A DNA stretch of 64,000 nucleotides from contig JBEDTR010000004.1 in NCBI GenBank assembly GCA_040119125.1, positions 62,001-126,000 of the forward strand. The letters run 5' to 3'. The position numbers were made by a program, and so were the translations under genes. Shown here in pieces: positions 33,878 through 42,737 of this stretch. The notes beneath the pieces were generated by a model. It ran no database searches and had not been told where the DNA came from. It was given only the letters and a program-made list of their open reading frames with translations. The stretch is from Pacificitalea sp040119125 (GTDB lineage: Bacteria > Pseudomonadota > Alphaproteobacteria > Rhodobacterales > Rhodobacteraceae). Position 1 is the stretch's first letter, and the number at the start of each line of letters is the position of its first letter.

Positions 33878-34861
33878 ATGGCCAATATTCTGGTCACCGG
33901 CGGCGCGGGCTATATCGGCTCGCACGCCTGCAAAGCGCTGGCGGCGGCGGGTCACGTGCCCGTCACCGTCGACAACCTCTCGACCGGCTGGCGCGACGCG
34001 GTGAAGTTCGGCCCCTTCGAACAGGCGGACCTGTCTGATCGCGCCGCACTCGACGCCATATTCGCGCGGTATGCCCCAGCAGCAGTCATGCATTTCGCGG
34101 CCTTCAGTCAGGTCGGCGAGTCGATGCAGGATCCCGGCCTTTATTGGCGCAACAACGTGCTGGGGTCGCTCACCTTGATTGAGGCGGCGGTGGCGGCGGG
34201 GTGTCTGGATTTCGTGTTCTCCTCGACCTGTGCGACCTATGGCGATCAGGATGGCGTGGTGTTGGACGAAGACAGCGCGCAAATGCCGATCAACGCCTAT
34301 GCGGCCAGCAAGCGCGCGATCGAGGATATCTTGCGTAATTTTGAGACCAGCCACGGGGTGCGGCATGTGATCTTCCGCTACTTCAACGTGGCCGGTGCCG
34401 ATCCTGAGGGGGAGGTCGGGGAGTATCACCAGCCCGAGACGCACCTGATCCCGCTGATGCTGGATGCGATTGATGGCAAGCGTCCTGCGCTGACGATTTA
34501 CGGCACCGATTATCCCACCCCCGATGGCACCTGTATCCGCGATTATGTCCATGTGATGGATCTGGTCGAGGCGCATGTGCTGGGTGTCGATTGGCTGCGG
34601 CAGGGCAAGGGGAGCCGGGTGTTCAACCTTGGCACGGGCACCGGGTTTTCGGTGCGCGAGGTGGTCGAGGCCAGCCGCTCCGTCACCAATCGGCCCGTGC
34701 CGATGGAGACGGGCGCGCGCCGGCCCGGTGATGCGGTGGCGCTGGTCTCCGGCTCCACCCGCGCGGTGGCGGAGCTTGGCTGGCGGCCTGTGCGATCCAC
34801 CATGACCGACATGATTGCCGATGCGTGGCGCTGGCACCAGAACGGCGGATATAGCGCATGA
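33878..34861 (+). CDS. galE: UDP-glucose 4-epimerase
   Basis: A 327-residue short-chain dehydrogenase that interconverts UDP-glucose and UDP-galactose. The NAD loop is VTGGAGYIGS near residue 6. The catalytic Ser is in SSTCATYG and the YxxxK pair in YAASK. The family block IRDYVHVMDL is present. It follows galU closely. It supplies sugar nucleotides for the glycosyltransferases downstream. Confidence 0.95.
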   Translation: MANILVTGGAGYIGSHACKALAAAGHVPVTVDNLSTGWRDAVKFGPFEQADLSDRAALDAIFARYAPAAVMHFAAFSQVGESMQDPGLYWRNNVLGSLTLIEAAVAAGCLDFVFSSTCATYGDQDGVVLDEDSAQMPINAYAASKRAIEDILRNFETSHGVRHVIFRYFNVAGADPEGEVGEYHQPETHLIPLMLDAIDGKRPALTIYGTDYPTPDGTCIRDYVHVMDLVEAHVLGVDWLRQGKGSRVFNLGTGTGFSVREVVEASRSVTNRPVPMETGARRPGDAVALVSGSTRAVAELGWRPVRSTMTDMIADAWRWHQNGGYSA

Positions 34862-34887
34862 CCGGGCCGGGCGGGGTCTAGCCCGGC

Positions 34888-35913
34888 ATGGCGCCGCGAC
34901 AGACCTTCTGGAATGCGGCCCGGCTGCGGGCAAAGCGGCGGCGGCTGATCTACCGCGCTTGGCGCAAGAGGGGCGAATTGCGCCCCGTGCAGGACCGGAC
35001 TGCAACGATTGCTCCCGGTGCCATTCTCGCCTTCACAACCCTGCGCAATGAACTGCTACGGCTGCCGTGGTTCTTTCAGCATTACCGGCGGCTGGGTGTC
35101 GATCATTTCATTGTCGTGGATAATGGCAGCACCGATGGCAGCACCGAATGGCTGGCCGCGCAGCCCGATGTGTCGCTGTGGTCCACACAGGCCGGCTACA
35201 AGGCGTCGCGCTTTGGCGTGGACTGGATCACATGGCTGATGGCGCGGCATGGGCACGGGCATTGGTGCCTGCATGTCGATGCGGATGAGCTGTTGATCTA
35301 CCCCTTCCACGACACCCGCCCCCTGCCTGCACTGACCGCCGCACTAGAGGCGCGGACGCAGCCAGCGCTGGGGGCGCTGATGCTGGATCTCTACCCCGAA
35401 GGTCCGCTGGGCGGGCAGGGCTATGACGGGGGCGACCCTATATCCGTTCTGCCGCTGTTTGACGCCGGTCCCTACCGGGCGCAATGGCAGCGGCGAAACG
35501 GCAATCTTTGGGTGCAGGGCGGCGCGCGGGAGCGGGCGTTCTTTGCGGATGATCCTGCCCGCGCGCCGACGCTGAACAAGCTGCCGTTGATCAAATGGTC
35601 ATGGCGTCACGTCTGGCAAAATTCGACACACTCGGTCCTGCCGCCGCAGTTGAACACAGCCTATCACGGGCCGGGCGGTTCGGCACTCTCAGGGGTGCTG
35701 CTGCATACGAAATTCCTGCCCGACATCACGATCCGTGCCCGAAACGAGCAGGTTCGGGCGCAGCATTTCCATGATCCCGCCCTATTCGACGACTATTACA
35801 ACGCAGTGGCGGAGGCGCCGGTGCTGGCTCATGACAGGTCGCAGCGGTTCACCGGCTGGCAGCAGTTGGAAGCGCTGGAATTGATGTCGCGGGGCGACTG
35901 GGACGGCGCTTGA
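34888..35913 (+). CDS. Family 2-like glycosyltransferase, copy 1
   Basis: A 341-residue protein of the glycosyltransferase family 2-like group (PF13704-type). It opens with a basic region, then LAFTTLRNELLRLPWFF and VDHFIVVDNGSTDGSTEW. The metal/sugar DxD motif is DAD in HVDADELLIYPF. The acceptor and donor are unknown. It is a tandem duplicate of the next gene: shared blocks include TLRNE, PDVSLW, FGVDW, GHGHW and YPF. It is 26 bases after galE, so likely in the same operon. Confidence 0.85.
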   Translation: MAPRQTFWNAARLRAKRRRLIYRAWRKRGELRPVQDRTATIAPGAILAFTTLRNELLRLPWFFQHYRRLGVDHFIVVDNGSTDGSTEWLAAQPDVSLWSTQAGYKASRFGVDWITWLMARHGHGHWCLHVDADELLIYPFHDTRPLPALTAALEARTQPALGALMLDLYPEGPLGGQGYDGGDPISVLPLFDAGPYRAQWQRRNGNLWVQGGARERAFFADDPARAPTLNKLPLIKWSWRHVWQNSTHSVLPPQLNTAYHGPGGSALSGVLLHTKFLPDITIRARNEQVRAQHFHDPALFDDYYNAVAEAPVLAHDRSQRFTGWQQLEALELMSRGDWDGA

Positions 35914-36053
35914 TGCAGGACATCCACAGGGCGCGACGCCTTTTCGCGCTGGTGTTTCATGTTCGGCAACACTCTGCCTATACTTGGCCGCAAGGCATTG
36001 AATGGTAAAGCCGCCTGCCGATCCGTCGGCCGCGGTCGGGAGCATGCGACGGG

Positions 36054-37064
36054 GTGAGCGCCCTACACTCATATCGGCTCAGGCTGCGCCGCAGGGCATG
36101 GAAGCTCCGCGCCTTTCGTAAAAGGCGTGAGTTGCGCAGCGTGGTCAATCGGACCCGTGGTCTGCGTCCGGGCGACACGCTGGCCTTTACCACCCTGCGC
36201 AATGAACGCGTGCGGCTTCCTTACTTCTTCGACTATTATCGCAAGCAGGGGGTCAACCACTTCCTGATGGTCGATAATGACAGCGATGACGGCTCGGCCG
36301 AGTGGCTGCGCGATCAGCCCGACGTGTCGCTCTGGACCACACCGGCCAGCTACAAGGCCGCGCATTTTGGCGTCGACTGGCTGAATTGGCTGCAATGGCG
36401 CTATGGCCACGGGCATTGGTCGCTGGTGGTCGATGTGGACGAATTTTTTGTCTACCCATTCTGCGACACCCGCCCGATCCGGGCGCTGACCGATTGGCTC
36501 GACGCAAGCGAAGTGCGCAGCTTTGGGGCGATGCTGCTCGACATGTATCCCAAGGGCTCGCTTTCGGCGCAGCCCTACCGCGAGGGACAAAACCCGTTCG
36601 ACATTGCCTGCTGGTTCGATGGCGGCAACTATTCAATCAAGCGCAATCCCGAAATGCTGAACCTGTGGATCCAAGGAGGGCCACGGGCACGAACGTTTTT
36701 CGCTGATGCTCCGGAGCGCGCGCCAGCGCTTAACAAGATACCGCTGGTAAAATGGAACCGTGGCTATGCCTATGTTTCATCGACCCACATGTTGCTGCCG
36801 CGCGGGCTGAACCAGACCTATGACGAATGGGGCGGGGAAAAACCATCGGGCGTGCTGCTGCACGCAAAGTTCCTCGATACGTTCAGCCAAAAATCCGCTG
36901 AGGAGTTGAGCCGCGGCCAGCATTATGCCGATAGCGCCGAATACAAGGCCTATGCGGGTGGGTTGGAACAGGACCCCGATCTCTGGACCAAGTGGTCCGA
37001 GCGCTACATCAACTGGCGGCAGCTGGAGATCATCGGATTGATGTCCAAGGGGAATTGGGCATGA
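36054..37064 (+). CDS. Family 2-like glycosyltransferase, copy 2
   Basis: A 336-residue paralogue of the preceding gene in the same orientation, separated by 140 bases. Its DxD motif is DVD in VVDVDEFFVYPF, and blocks TLRNERVRLPYFF, HFLMVDNDSDDGS and GHGHWSLVV align with copy 1. The start is GTG at 36054 with GGGAG about 8 bases upstream. The stop overlaps the start of the DUF5928 gene (ATGA). The C-terminus carries WSERYINWRQLEIIGL, also similar to copy 1. The two probably add different linkages or substrates. Confidence 0.85.
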   Translation: MSALHSYRLRLRRRAWKLRAFRKRRELRSVVNRTRGLRPGDTLAFTTLRNERVRLPYFFDYYRKQGVNHFLMVDNDSDDGSAEWLRDQPDVSLWTTPASYKAAHFGVDWLNWLQWRYGHGHWSLVVDVDEFFVYPFCDTRPIRALTDWLDASEVRSFGAMLLDMYPKGSLSAQPYREGQNPFDIACWFDGGNYSIKRNPEMLNLWIQGGPRARTFFADAPERAPALNKIPLVKWNRGYAYVSSTHMLLPRGLNQTYDEWGGEKPSGVLLHAKFLDTFSQKSAEELSRGQHYADSAEYKAYAGGLEQDPDLWTKWSERYINWRQLEIIGLMSKGNWA

Positions 37065-38758
37065 CCGTCGGCTTCGTCATGCTGGTGCACACGGCACTGG
37101 CCCGCGCGGCGCAAACTGCGCGACACTGGGCCAGTTCCGGCTGCCCGGTGGTGATCCATACCGACCGGAAGGTCGGCGACACCGCCTATGATGAATTCCG
37201 GGCCATGCTGGCCGATCTGGATAATGTCAGTTTCTCACCGCGCTATCGCTGTGAATGGGGCACATGGGGGATCGTCGCTGCGACGCTCGCCGCGTCCGAG
37301 ATCATGCTGCGCGACCATCCGCAGGTGGGGCATGTCTACCTTGCCTCCGGTTCGTGCCTGCCGCTGCGCCCGGTGCAGGATCTCAATGCCTATCTCTCGG
37401 CCCGGCCGCGGACCGATTTTATCGAATCCGTCACCATCGAAGATGTAATCTGGACCAAGGGCGGGTTTGATCGCGAGCGGTTCACCTTGCGGTTTCCGTT
37501 TTCATGGAAAAAGAACCGCCGCCTGTTTGACCGCTATGTCGATCTGCAACGACGGTTGAAGATCCGGCGCACCATCCCCGCCGGGCTGGAGCCGCATCTG
37601 GGATCACAGTGGTGGTGTCTGAGCCGGGGCACACTGTCGCGCATCGTCGATGACCCGGACCGCGCCGTCTATGACCGCTACTTCAAGCGAGTATGGATCC
37701 CCGATGAAAGCTATTTTCAGACGTTGGTGCGCCTGCATTCGGCCGAAGTTGAAAGCCGTGCGCTGACCCTGTCGAAATTCGACTATCAGGGCAAACCGCA
37801 CATTTTTTACGATGATCACCTGCAATTGCTGCGCCGGTCGGATTGCTTTGTCGCGCGCAAGGCATGGCCCCACGCCAACAAGCTTTACGCCAGCTTTCTG
37901 TCCAACGACCCCCGCATCACCAAAAATGCGGAGCCGAATCCCGGTAAGATCGACCGGCTGTTTTCCAAGGCGACGGAGCGGCGCGTGCGCGGGCGCTCGG
38001 GGCTTTATATGCAAAGCCGCAATCCCCGTGAGGGTTGGGAAAACGGCAAGACCTGCGAGCCTTATTCCGTCTTTGAGGGCTTTTCCGACCTGTTCGTCGA
38101 TTTCGACGAGTGGCTGGCCAAAACCGTGGGCGGGCGTGTGCACGGCCATCTGTTCAGCCCCGAGCGGGTGGAGTTCGCGGGGGGCGAGACCGTCTATAAC
38201 GGCGTGCTCAGCGACAGCGCGGCATTGCGCGACTACAACCCCCAGCGTTTCCTGACCTCGCTCATCTGGAATGCGCGCGGCGAACGGCAATGTTTTCAAT
38301 TCGGGCCTGCCGACGATCAACAGATCAGTTGGCCCATGGCGACCGACCAGAATGCGCAGATTTCGGTCATTACCGGCGCATGGGCGATCCGGCTGTTCCA
38401 GCTGGGTCTGAACACGCCCGTCATCCGCAAAGAGGCCGCCCGGTTGCAGGCGATCGAGCTGCAGCACCTCGCGATCCTGCGCTCGCAATATAGCAATGCC
38501 CGGCTGCGAATCTGGACGCTGGCCGACTTCGTCGAAAACCCGATGGATCATCTGCAGGCTATTACCGAGGAAATCAGCCCCGGCACCCGTCGCCGCTTGA
38601 CCGAAGCGCCGCGTATGGCCGATCTCCGCGATTTCGGACGTTTTGTGCAGATGCTCAAGAATCAGGGCATGAACCTCCACCTCGCCGGCGATTTTACCGT
38701 CGGACTAGACCCCGCGCCGCAGCCTTCGGGCACCGCGCGCCCTTATCTGGTGAAATGA
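37061..38758 (+). CDS. Branch-type (beta-1,6-GlcNAc transferase-like) protein with DUF5928 domain
   Basis: A 565-residue protein. The N-terminal ~310 residues resemble the core-2/I-branching (GT14, Branch) glycosyltransferases: GFVMLVHTALARAAQTARHW, VYLASGSCLPLRPVQDLNAYL and the WIPDESYFQTLVRL segment. The C-terminal ~230 residues match DUF5928, found after Branch domains in Rhodobacteraceae. ATG at 37061 overlaps the previous stop. Function is likely transfer of a sugar to an exported glycan, but donor and linkage are unproven. Confidence 0.85.
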   Translation: MTVGFVMLVHTALARAAQTARHWASSGCPVVIHTDRKVGDTAYDEFRAMLADLDNVSFSPRYRCEWGTWGIVAATLAASEIMLRDHPQVGHVYLASGSCLPLRPVQDLNAYLSARPRTDFIESVTIEDVIWTKGGFDRERFTLRFPFSWKKNRRLFDRYVDLQRRLKIRRTIPAGLEPHLGSQWWCLSRGTLSRIVDDPDRAVYDRYFKRVWIPDESYFQTLVRLHSAEVESRALTLSKFDYQGKPHIFYDDHLQLLRRSDCFVARKAWPHANKLYASFLSNDPRITKNAEPNPGKIDRLFSKATERRVRGRSGLYMQSRNPREGWENGKTCEPYSVFEGFSDLFVDFDEWLAKTVGGRVHGHLFSPERVEFAGGETVYNGVLSDSAALRDYNPQRFLTSLIWNARGERQCFQFGPADDQQISWPMATDQNAQISVITGAWAIRLFQLGLNTPVIRKEAARLQAIELQHLAILRSQYSNARLRIWTLADFVENPMDHLQAITEEISPGTRRRLTEAPRMADLRDFGRFVQMLKNQGMNLHLAGDFTVGLDPAPQPSGTARPYLVK

Positions 38759-38761
38759 TCT

Positions 38762-40216
38762 ATGGCTGATGCTGTCCGCGCCCGTTTTGATAAATTCGTC
38801 CTGTTCGCCGAAATGCGCACCGGCTCGAATTATCTGGAGGACAACCTCAACCAGATGCCGGGGCTGACCTGCCATGGGGAGTTGTTCAATCCGCATTTCG
38901 TGGGCCAGCATAACCGTGACGAGAAATTCGGCGTCAGCCTGCGTGACCGCGATGCCGATCCCGACGCGCTGCTCACCGCGATGCAGAGCCAGACCGACGG
39001 ATTGCCGGGGTTTCGTTATTTTCACGATCACGATGCGCGGGTGTTGGACAGCTGCCTTCCCGATCCGCGCTGCGCCAAGGTGGTGCTGACCCGAAACCCC
39101 GTCGACAGCTATGTGTCACTGCGCATTGCGCGCCAGACGAACCAGTGGCGGCTGACAAATGTCACCCACCGCAAGGCGGCCCGCATCCGGTTTGATCCGG
39201 AGGAATTCGAGCAGTTTCTGGCCCGGATGCAGGCATTTCAGTTGCGGCTACAACGGGGGCTGCAAATTTCCGGTCAGACCGCGTTCCACATCCATTACGA
39301 CGACATCAACGACGTCGAGGTGCTGAACGGGTTGGGGCGGTTCCTTGGCGCCGATGTCGCGCCGCTGGAGCGGGCGTCCAACCGGCTGAAGCGCCAGAAC
39401 CCCGCCCCGCTGGAGGATAAGGTTGAAAACTACGACGAGATGATCGCGGCGCTGGCGCGGATGGACGGGTTTGGCCTGTCGCGCATCCCGAATGCGGAGC
39501 CACGGCGCGGTCCGGTGGTGCCGAGCTATGTCGCAGCCCCCCATGCGCCACTATTGTTTTTGCCCATAAAGGGCGGGCTGGTGGAGGAGATCAACGCCTG
39601 GCTTGCCGCATATGACGATGCCGCGCCCGAAGACGTGCTGTGCGATTTCAATCAGAAATCCCTGCGTCAATGGAAGCGTCAAAACAAGGGCCATCGCAGC
39701 TTTGCGGTGTTGCGGCATCCGATGTCTCGCGCGCATGAGGTATTCTGCCAGCACATCCTGAACACCGGCCCCGGCGCCTATCTGGAAATCCGCGAGACCC
39801 TGCGCCGGGTGCATGACCTGCCACTGCCCGACGGCGCGCCCGGTGAGGATTGGACCCCCGCTCAGCACCGTGCGGCCTTCGCGGCGTTCCTCCATTTCCT
39901 GAAGGCGAACCTTGCCGGGCAGACCGCGATCCGGGTCGATCCAGCATGGGCAACGCAGGCGGCGGTGCTGGAGGGCATGAGCACCTTCGCACAACCCGAC
40001 ATGCTGCTGCGCGAGGATAGGCTGGCGACTGGGCTGGCTCAGCTTGTCCAGCAAATTGGCGGCACCCGCATGCCGCCTGCGCCAGAGCCGCAGGAAAAGG
40101 GCCCATTCCCGCTGAGCGAGATCCATGACGGTGAGCTGGAGAAACTGTGTCGCGAGGTTTATAGCCGCGATTACATGCAGTTCGGGTTCAGAGTGTGGAC
40201 ACGTCGGGACAAATGA
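38762..40216 (+). CDS. NodH-like sulfotransferase with a degenerate second sulfotransferase-like half
   Basis: A 484-residue protein. Residues 10-250 are a sulfotransferase: the PAPS 5'-phosphosulfate loop is RTGSNYL at 19-25 and the 3'-phosphate site is VVLTRNPVDSYVSL near 106-120. The second half (about 260-480) looks like a second sulfotransferase fold. It keeps an Arg/Ser block FAVLRHPMSRAHEVF near 315-330, but its loop reads LPIKGGLVEE with no P-loop consensus, so it is probably inactive. It starts 3 bases after the DUF5928 stop. Likely sulfates the glycan made by the upstream genes. Confidence 0.82.
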   Translation: MADAVRARFDKFVLFAEMRTGSNYLEDNLNQMPGLTCHGELFNPHFVGQHNRDEKFGVSLRDRDADPDALLTAMQSQTDGLPGFRYFHDHDARVLDSCLPDPRCAKVVLTRNPVDSYVSLRIARQTNQWRLTNVTHRKAARIRFDPEEFEQFLARMQAFQLRLQRGLQISGQTAFHIHYDDINDVEVLNGLGRFLGADVAPLERASNRLKRQNPAPLEDKVENYDEMIAALARMDGFGLSRIPNAEPRRGPVVPSYVAAPHAPLLFLPIKGGLVEEINAWLAAYDDAAPEDVLCDFNQKSLRQWKRQNKGHRSFAVLRHPMSRAHEVFCQHILNTGPGAYLEIRETLRRVHDLPLPDGAPGEDWTPAQHRAAFAAFLHFLKANLAGQTAIRVDPAWATQAAVLEGMSTFAQPDMLLREDRLATGLAQLVQQIGGTRMPPAPEPQEKGPFPLSEIHDGELEKLCREVYSRDYMQFGFRVWTRRDK

Positions 40217-40279
40217 TCCCGCAGGTCGCGCTGGCCCTTAGCGGCGCGTCTTAAGTATTTCAGGCAATCGAAACCGATG

Positions 40280-40312
40280 CCTGCCCCAACCGCGCGGCGC
40301 GGTGGGGGCAGG
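40280..40312. other. GC-rich stem-loop after the sulfotransferase gene
   Basis: An 8-bp outer stem CCTGCCCC / GGGGCAGG enclosing an inner stem CCGCG / CGCGG. No T-run follows on the plus strand, so it may be a transcript-end structure or a rho-dependent end rather than an intrinsic terminator. Confidence 0.45.
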
Positions 40313-40411
40313 GCTTCGACGTGCACGGCCATCGGCTTTCCTGCCTGTTCCGCAGGATCAGCGTGGGTGATCTAGGTTAACGAAAGGTTGCGTCATCGCG
40401 ACGAAAATAGC

Positions 40412-40433
40412 CCTGCCCTCAAGGGGGGGCAGG
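40412..40433 (-). terminator. Candidate terminator of the lpt-hpf-ptsN operon
   Basis: Stem CCTGCCC / GGGCAGG with an eight-base loop. On the minus strand it is followed by GCTATTTTCGT. It lies 14 bases after the ptsN stop. Confidence 0.65.
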
Positions 40434-40446
40434 CCTGGAGCGGAGT

Positions 40447-40911
40447 TCAAGCCGCCTGACTTGCGCCGCCCGAGGTGAGAATCGCGTAGAGCGTCTGTGG
40501 GGCGTGATTGGCCCGCAGCTTCGAACAGATAGCGCTGTCGCGCATCGTGCGCGATACCAAAGCCAACGCCTTCAGGTGCTCCACCCCGCTGTCGCTCGGC
40601 GCAAACAGGCTGAACACCAGATCGACGGGCTGGCGGTCGACGCTGTCAAAATCGAGCGATTGCTCCAGCCGGAAAAACACGCCCACGACCTGTCCCAGCC
40701 CATCGATGCGCGCATGGGGCAAGGCGATGCCATGGCCGACGCCGGTCGGGCCCAGCGTCTCGCGTTCCTGCAGCGCCTCGATGGCATGGGTGCATTTAAG
40801 GCCATAACAGCTTTCAGCCGCCTCTCCCAATTGCTGGAAGAGGCGCTTTTTGCTGCTTGCGGTGCTGACAACCTTGACCGCTTCAGGTTTTAGAATCGTC
40901 GAAAGGTCCAT
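40447..40911 (-). CDS. ptsN: PTS IIA-like nitrogen regulatory protein PtsN
   Basis: A 154-residue EIIA-Ntr protein, the end point of the nitrogen phosphotransfer chain (PtsP-NPr-PtsN) that regulates potassium transport, kinases and envelope functions. The phospho-histidine site is GVGHGIALPHARIDGL, with His after ALP. The DLVFSLFAP core and HLKALALVSR block also match. It follows hpf by 39 bases in the usual alphaproteobacterial order. No sugar PTS genes are nearby. Confidence 0.94.
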   Translation of the reverse strand: MDLSTILKPEAVKVVSTASSKKRLFQQLGEAAESCYGLKCTHAIEALQERETLGPTGVGHGIALPHARIDGLGQVVGVFFRLEQSLDFDSVDRQPVDLVFSLFAPSDSGVEHLKALALVSRTMRDSAICSKLRANHAPQTLYAILTSGGASQAA

Positions 40912-40950
40912 GGCGTCTGTCAGTCCCTCCCGCCCGGTCGGACGGCGCTA

Positions 40951-41526
40951 TCAAGCTTCGTTCGCGGGATCGATCCAGCCGATATTGCCGTCTTCACGAC
41001 GGTATACGACATTGACCCCGTTCTGCCCTTCCTTGCGGAATACGAGGACCGGCGCGCCTGCCAGTTCCATCTGCATCACCGCTTCGCCGACCGACAGGGC
41101 CGGAATACGCGTCTCCATCTCGGCGACGATGATCGGCTGGAGGCTGTCCGGCTCGGTTTCGTCACCCTGATCGTGAGCGGCGAGGATATACGAGGAGGCC
41201 CCGAAAAGTTCAACCGGCTGCGAACGCTCCTTGTGATGGTCCTTCAAACGGCGCTTGTAGCGGCGCAACTGTTTCTCCATCTTTTCGCAGCACTGATCGA
41301 ACGCGGCGTAGATTTCGGTCGCGCGGGCACTGGCCTGAGCGGTGAGCCCGGTCGACAGGTGCACGGTCGCTTCGCATGCGAACTCATGCGCAATCTTGGA
41401 GAAGATCACCGTCGCGTCAGTGGGGCGCTCGGCATATTTGTCGACCGCGACGCCGAGGCTGTCCGTCACATGCGTTTGAAGCGCGTCTCCGATGTCGATC
41501 TGTCGACCGCTGATTTGGTAACGCAT
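40951..41526 (-). CDS. hpf: Ribosome hibernation-promoting factor, long form
   Basis: A 191-residue long HPF/RaiA protein that dimerises 70S ribosomes in stationary phase or stress. The N-terminal S30AE domain (MRYQISGRQIDIGDALQTHV) is followed by a linker and a C-terminal dimerisation domain with KRFHL-type elements and the GWIDPANEA end. ATG at 41526 has a perfect AGGAGG. It lies between lptB and ptsN. The absent rpoN, often found here, is noted separately. Confidence 0.94.
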   Translation of the reverse strand: MRYQISGRQIDIGDALQTHVTDSLGVAVDKYAERPTDATVIFSKIAHEFACEATVHLSTGLTAQASARATEIYAAFDQCCEKMEKQLRRYKRRLKDHHKERSQPVELFGASSYILAAHDQGDETEPDSLQPIIVAEMETRIPALSVGEAVMQMELAGAPVLVFRKEGQNGVNVVYRREDGNIGWIDPANEA

Positions 41527-41900
41527 AGCACCTCCTTGGGTTGTCGAAGGACCGGGCCCGCGTGTCGTCATTGACGACGCAGGGGGAGGCCGGTCAGGGG
41601 GAAACTGAGGGAAAGGCAAATAGCTGCGGACCGTAACCGCAGGAGCATCAGCCAGAGGCCTGTGCCTGCGCGCACCAAGCGCGAACCGAGGCCAGCCGCC
41701 GCGCGGTGGAGGCTTCGAGGGCCGGGCACCGTGAAAGGCGGGGCCGGAGGGGCGTCACGGTCTTGCATCGGGTTCATTTGGCGCCTCTGGGGGCAGGTCT
41801 GTCAATGGCCGGTCCCGCCGCGCTGCGGCATTGAATGCTGTCTCGCTCCGGGATGGCAGGGGTTTGCAAAGGCTGCAGGCGCCCTGCCGCAAAGTTTTGC
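41527..41900. other. Gap between hpf and lptB where rpoN often sits
   Basis: 374 bases between hpf and lptB with no recognised family. One short possible small protein frame is listed separately. No rpoN remnant was seen in any frame. A promoter for hpf is expected here but none is obvious. Confidence 0.5.
41568..41777 (-). CDS. Possible small membrane protein
   Basis: A 69-residue frame with ATG after GAGGCGCCAA. The N-terminus is Pro-rich and the second half has a hydrophobic stretch (LWLMLLRLRSAAICLSLSF). It matches no family, and a GC-rich intergenic gap can produce such a frame by chance. It is included because of its RBS and helix, at low confidence. Confidence 0.25.
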   Translation of the reverse strand: MNPMQDRDAPPAPPFTVPGPRSLHRAAAGLGSRLVRAGTGLWLMLLRLRSAAICLSLSFPLTGLPLRRQ

Positions 41901-42737
41901 CTAGCCGATGCGGAAACTCTGTCCCAGATAGACACGACGCACGTTCTCATCCTTGACCACCTCCTCGGCAGTGCCGCTCATCAGCACCTTCCCATCATGA
42001 AGGATGTAGGCGCGATCGACGATTTCCAGAGTCTCACGAACATTATGATCGGTAATCAGCACGCCGATGCCACGTTCCTTCAGGTCAGCGACCAGCGCGC
42101 GGATATCCCCGACCGAGATCGGATCGACCCCTGCAAAGGGTTCATCCAGCAGCAGATATTTTGGATCGGCAGCAAGGCAGCGCGCGATTTCCACGCGCCT
42201 GCGTTCGCCCCCTGACAGCGACAGTGCCTGTGCGCGGCGCAAATGTTCGATCGCGAATTCTGACAGCAATTCCTCAAGTCGTTCGCGTCGGCGCAAGCGG
42301 TCAGATTCGCTGATCTCGAGAATCGCAAGGATGTTGTCTTCGACCGACAGCCCGCGGAAGATCGAAACCTCCTGCGGCAGATAGCCGATGCCAAGTTTGG
42401 CGCGGCGATACATCGGCAGGGTCGTAACCTCGCGCCCGTCGATGGCCACGCGCCCGCTATCGGGTGTCACCAACCCGGCGATGGCGTAGAAACATGTGGT
42501 CTTGCCAGAGCCGTTGGGCCCCAGCAGCGCCACGACCTCCCCCCGGCCCAAATCCATGGACACGTCGCGGATCACCAACCGCTTCTTGTAGCTTTTGCGC
42601 AACTGGGAAATCCGCAGTCCGGCCGTGTCATCGACCGGGCGGGCGACGCGGTCGGATCCGAGGTTCGGACGGGCGGTGTCGCTTGTGGGATCGGGCGCGG
42701 CAGGGCTCGTGGTGTCTGGCTCGGCGGCGTGGCTCAA
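41901..42737 (-). CDS. lptB: LPS export ABC transporter ATPase LptB
   Basis: A 278-residue ATPase that powers lipopolysaccharide extraction with LptFG. Walker A is GPNGSGKTTCF, the signature LSGGERRR and Walker B YLLLDEPFAG are present, and the switch His is in LITDHNVRETL. An N-terminal extension of about 40 residues (rich in Pro, Asp and Thr) precedes the canonical start of the ABC domain at GLRISQLRKSY. Its start overlaps the lptA stop (ATGA). lptF and lptG are not in the window. Confidence 0.95.
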   Translation of the reverse strand: MSHAAEPDTTSPAAPDPTSDTARPNLGSDRVARPVDDTAGLRISQLRKSYKKRLVIRDVSMDLGRGEVVALLGPNGSGKTTCFYAIAGLVTPDSGRVAIDGREVTTLPMYRRAKLGIGYLPQEVSIFRGLSVEDNILAILEISESDRLRRRERLEELLSEFAIEHLRRAQALSLSGGERRRVEIARCLAADPKYLLLDEPFAGVDPISVGDIRALVADLKERGIGVLITDHNVRETLEIVDRAYILHDGKVLMSGTAEEVVKDENVRRVYLGQSFRIG

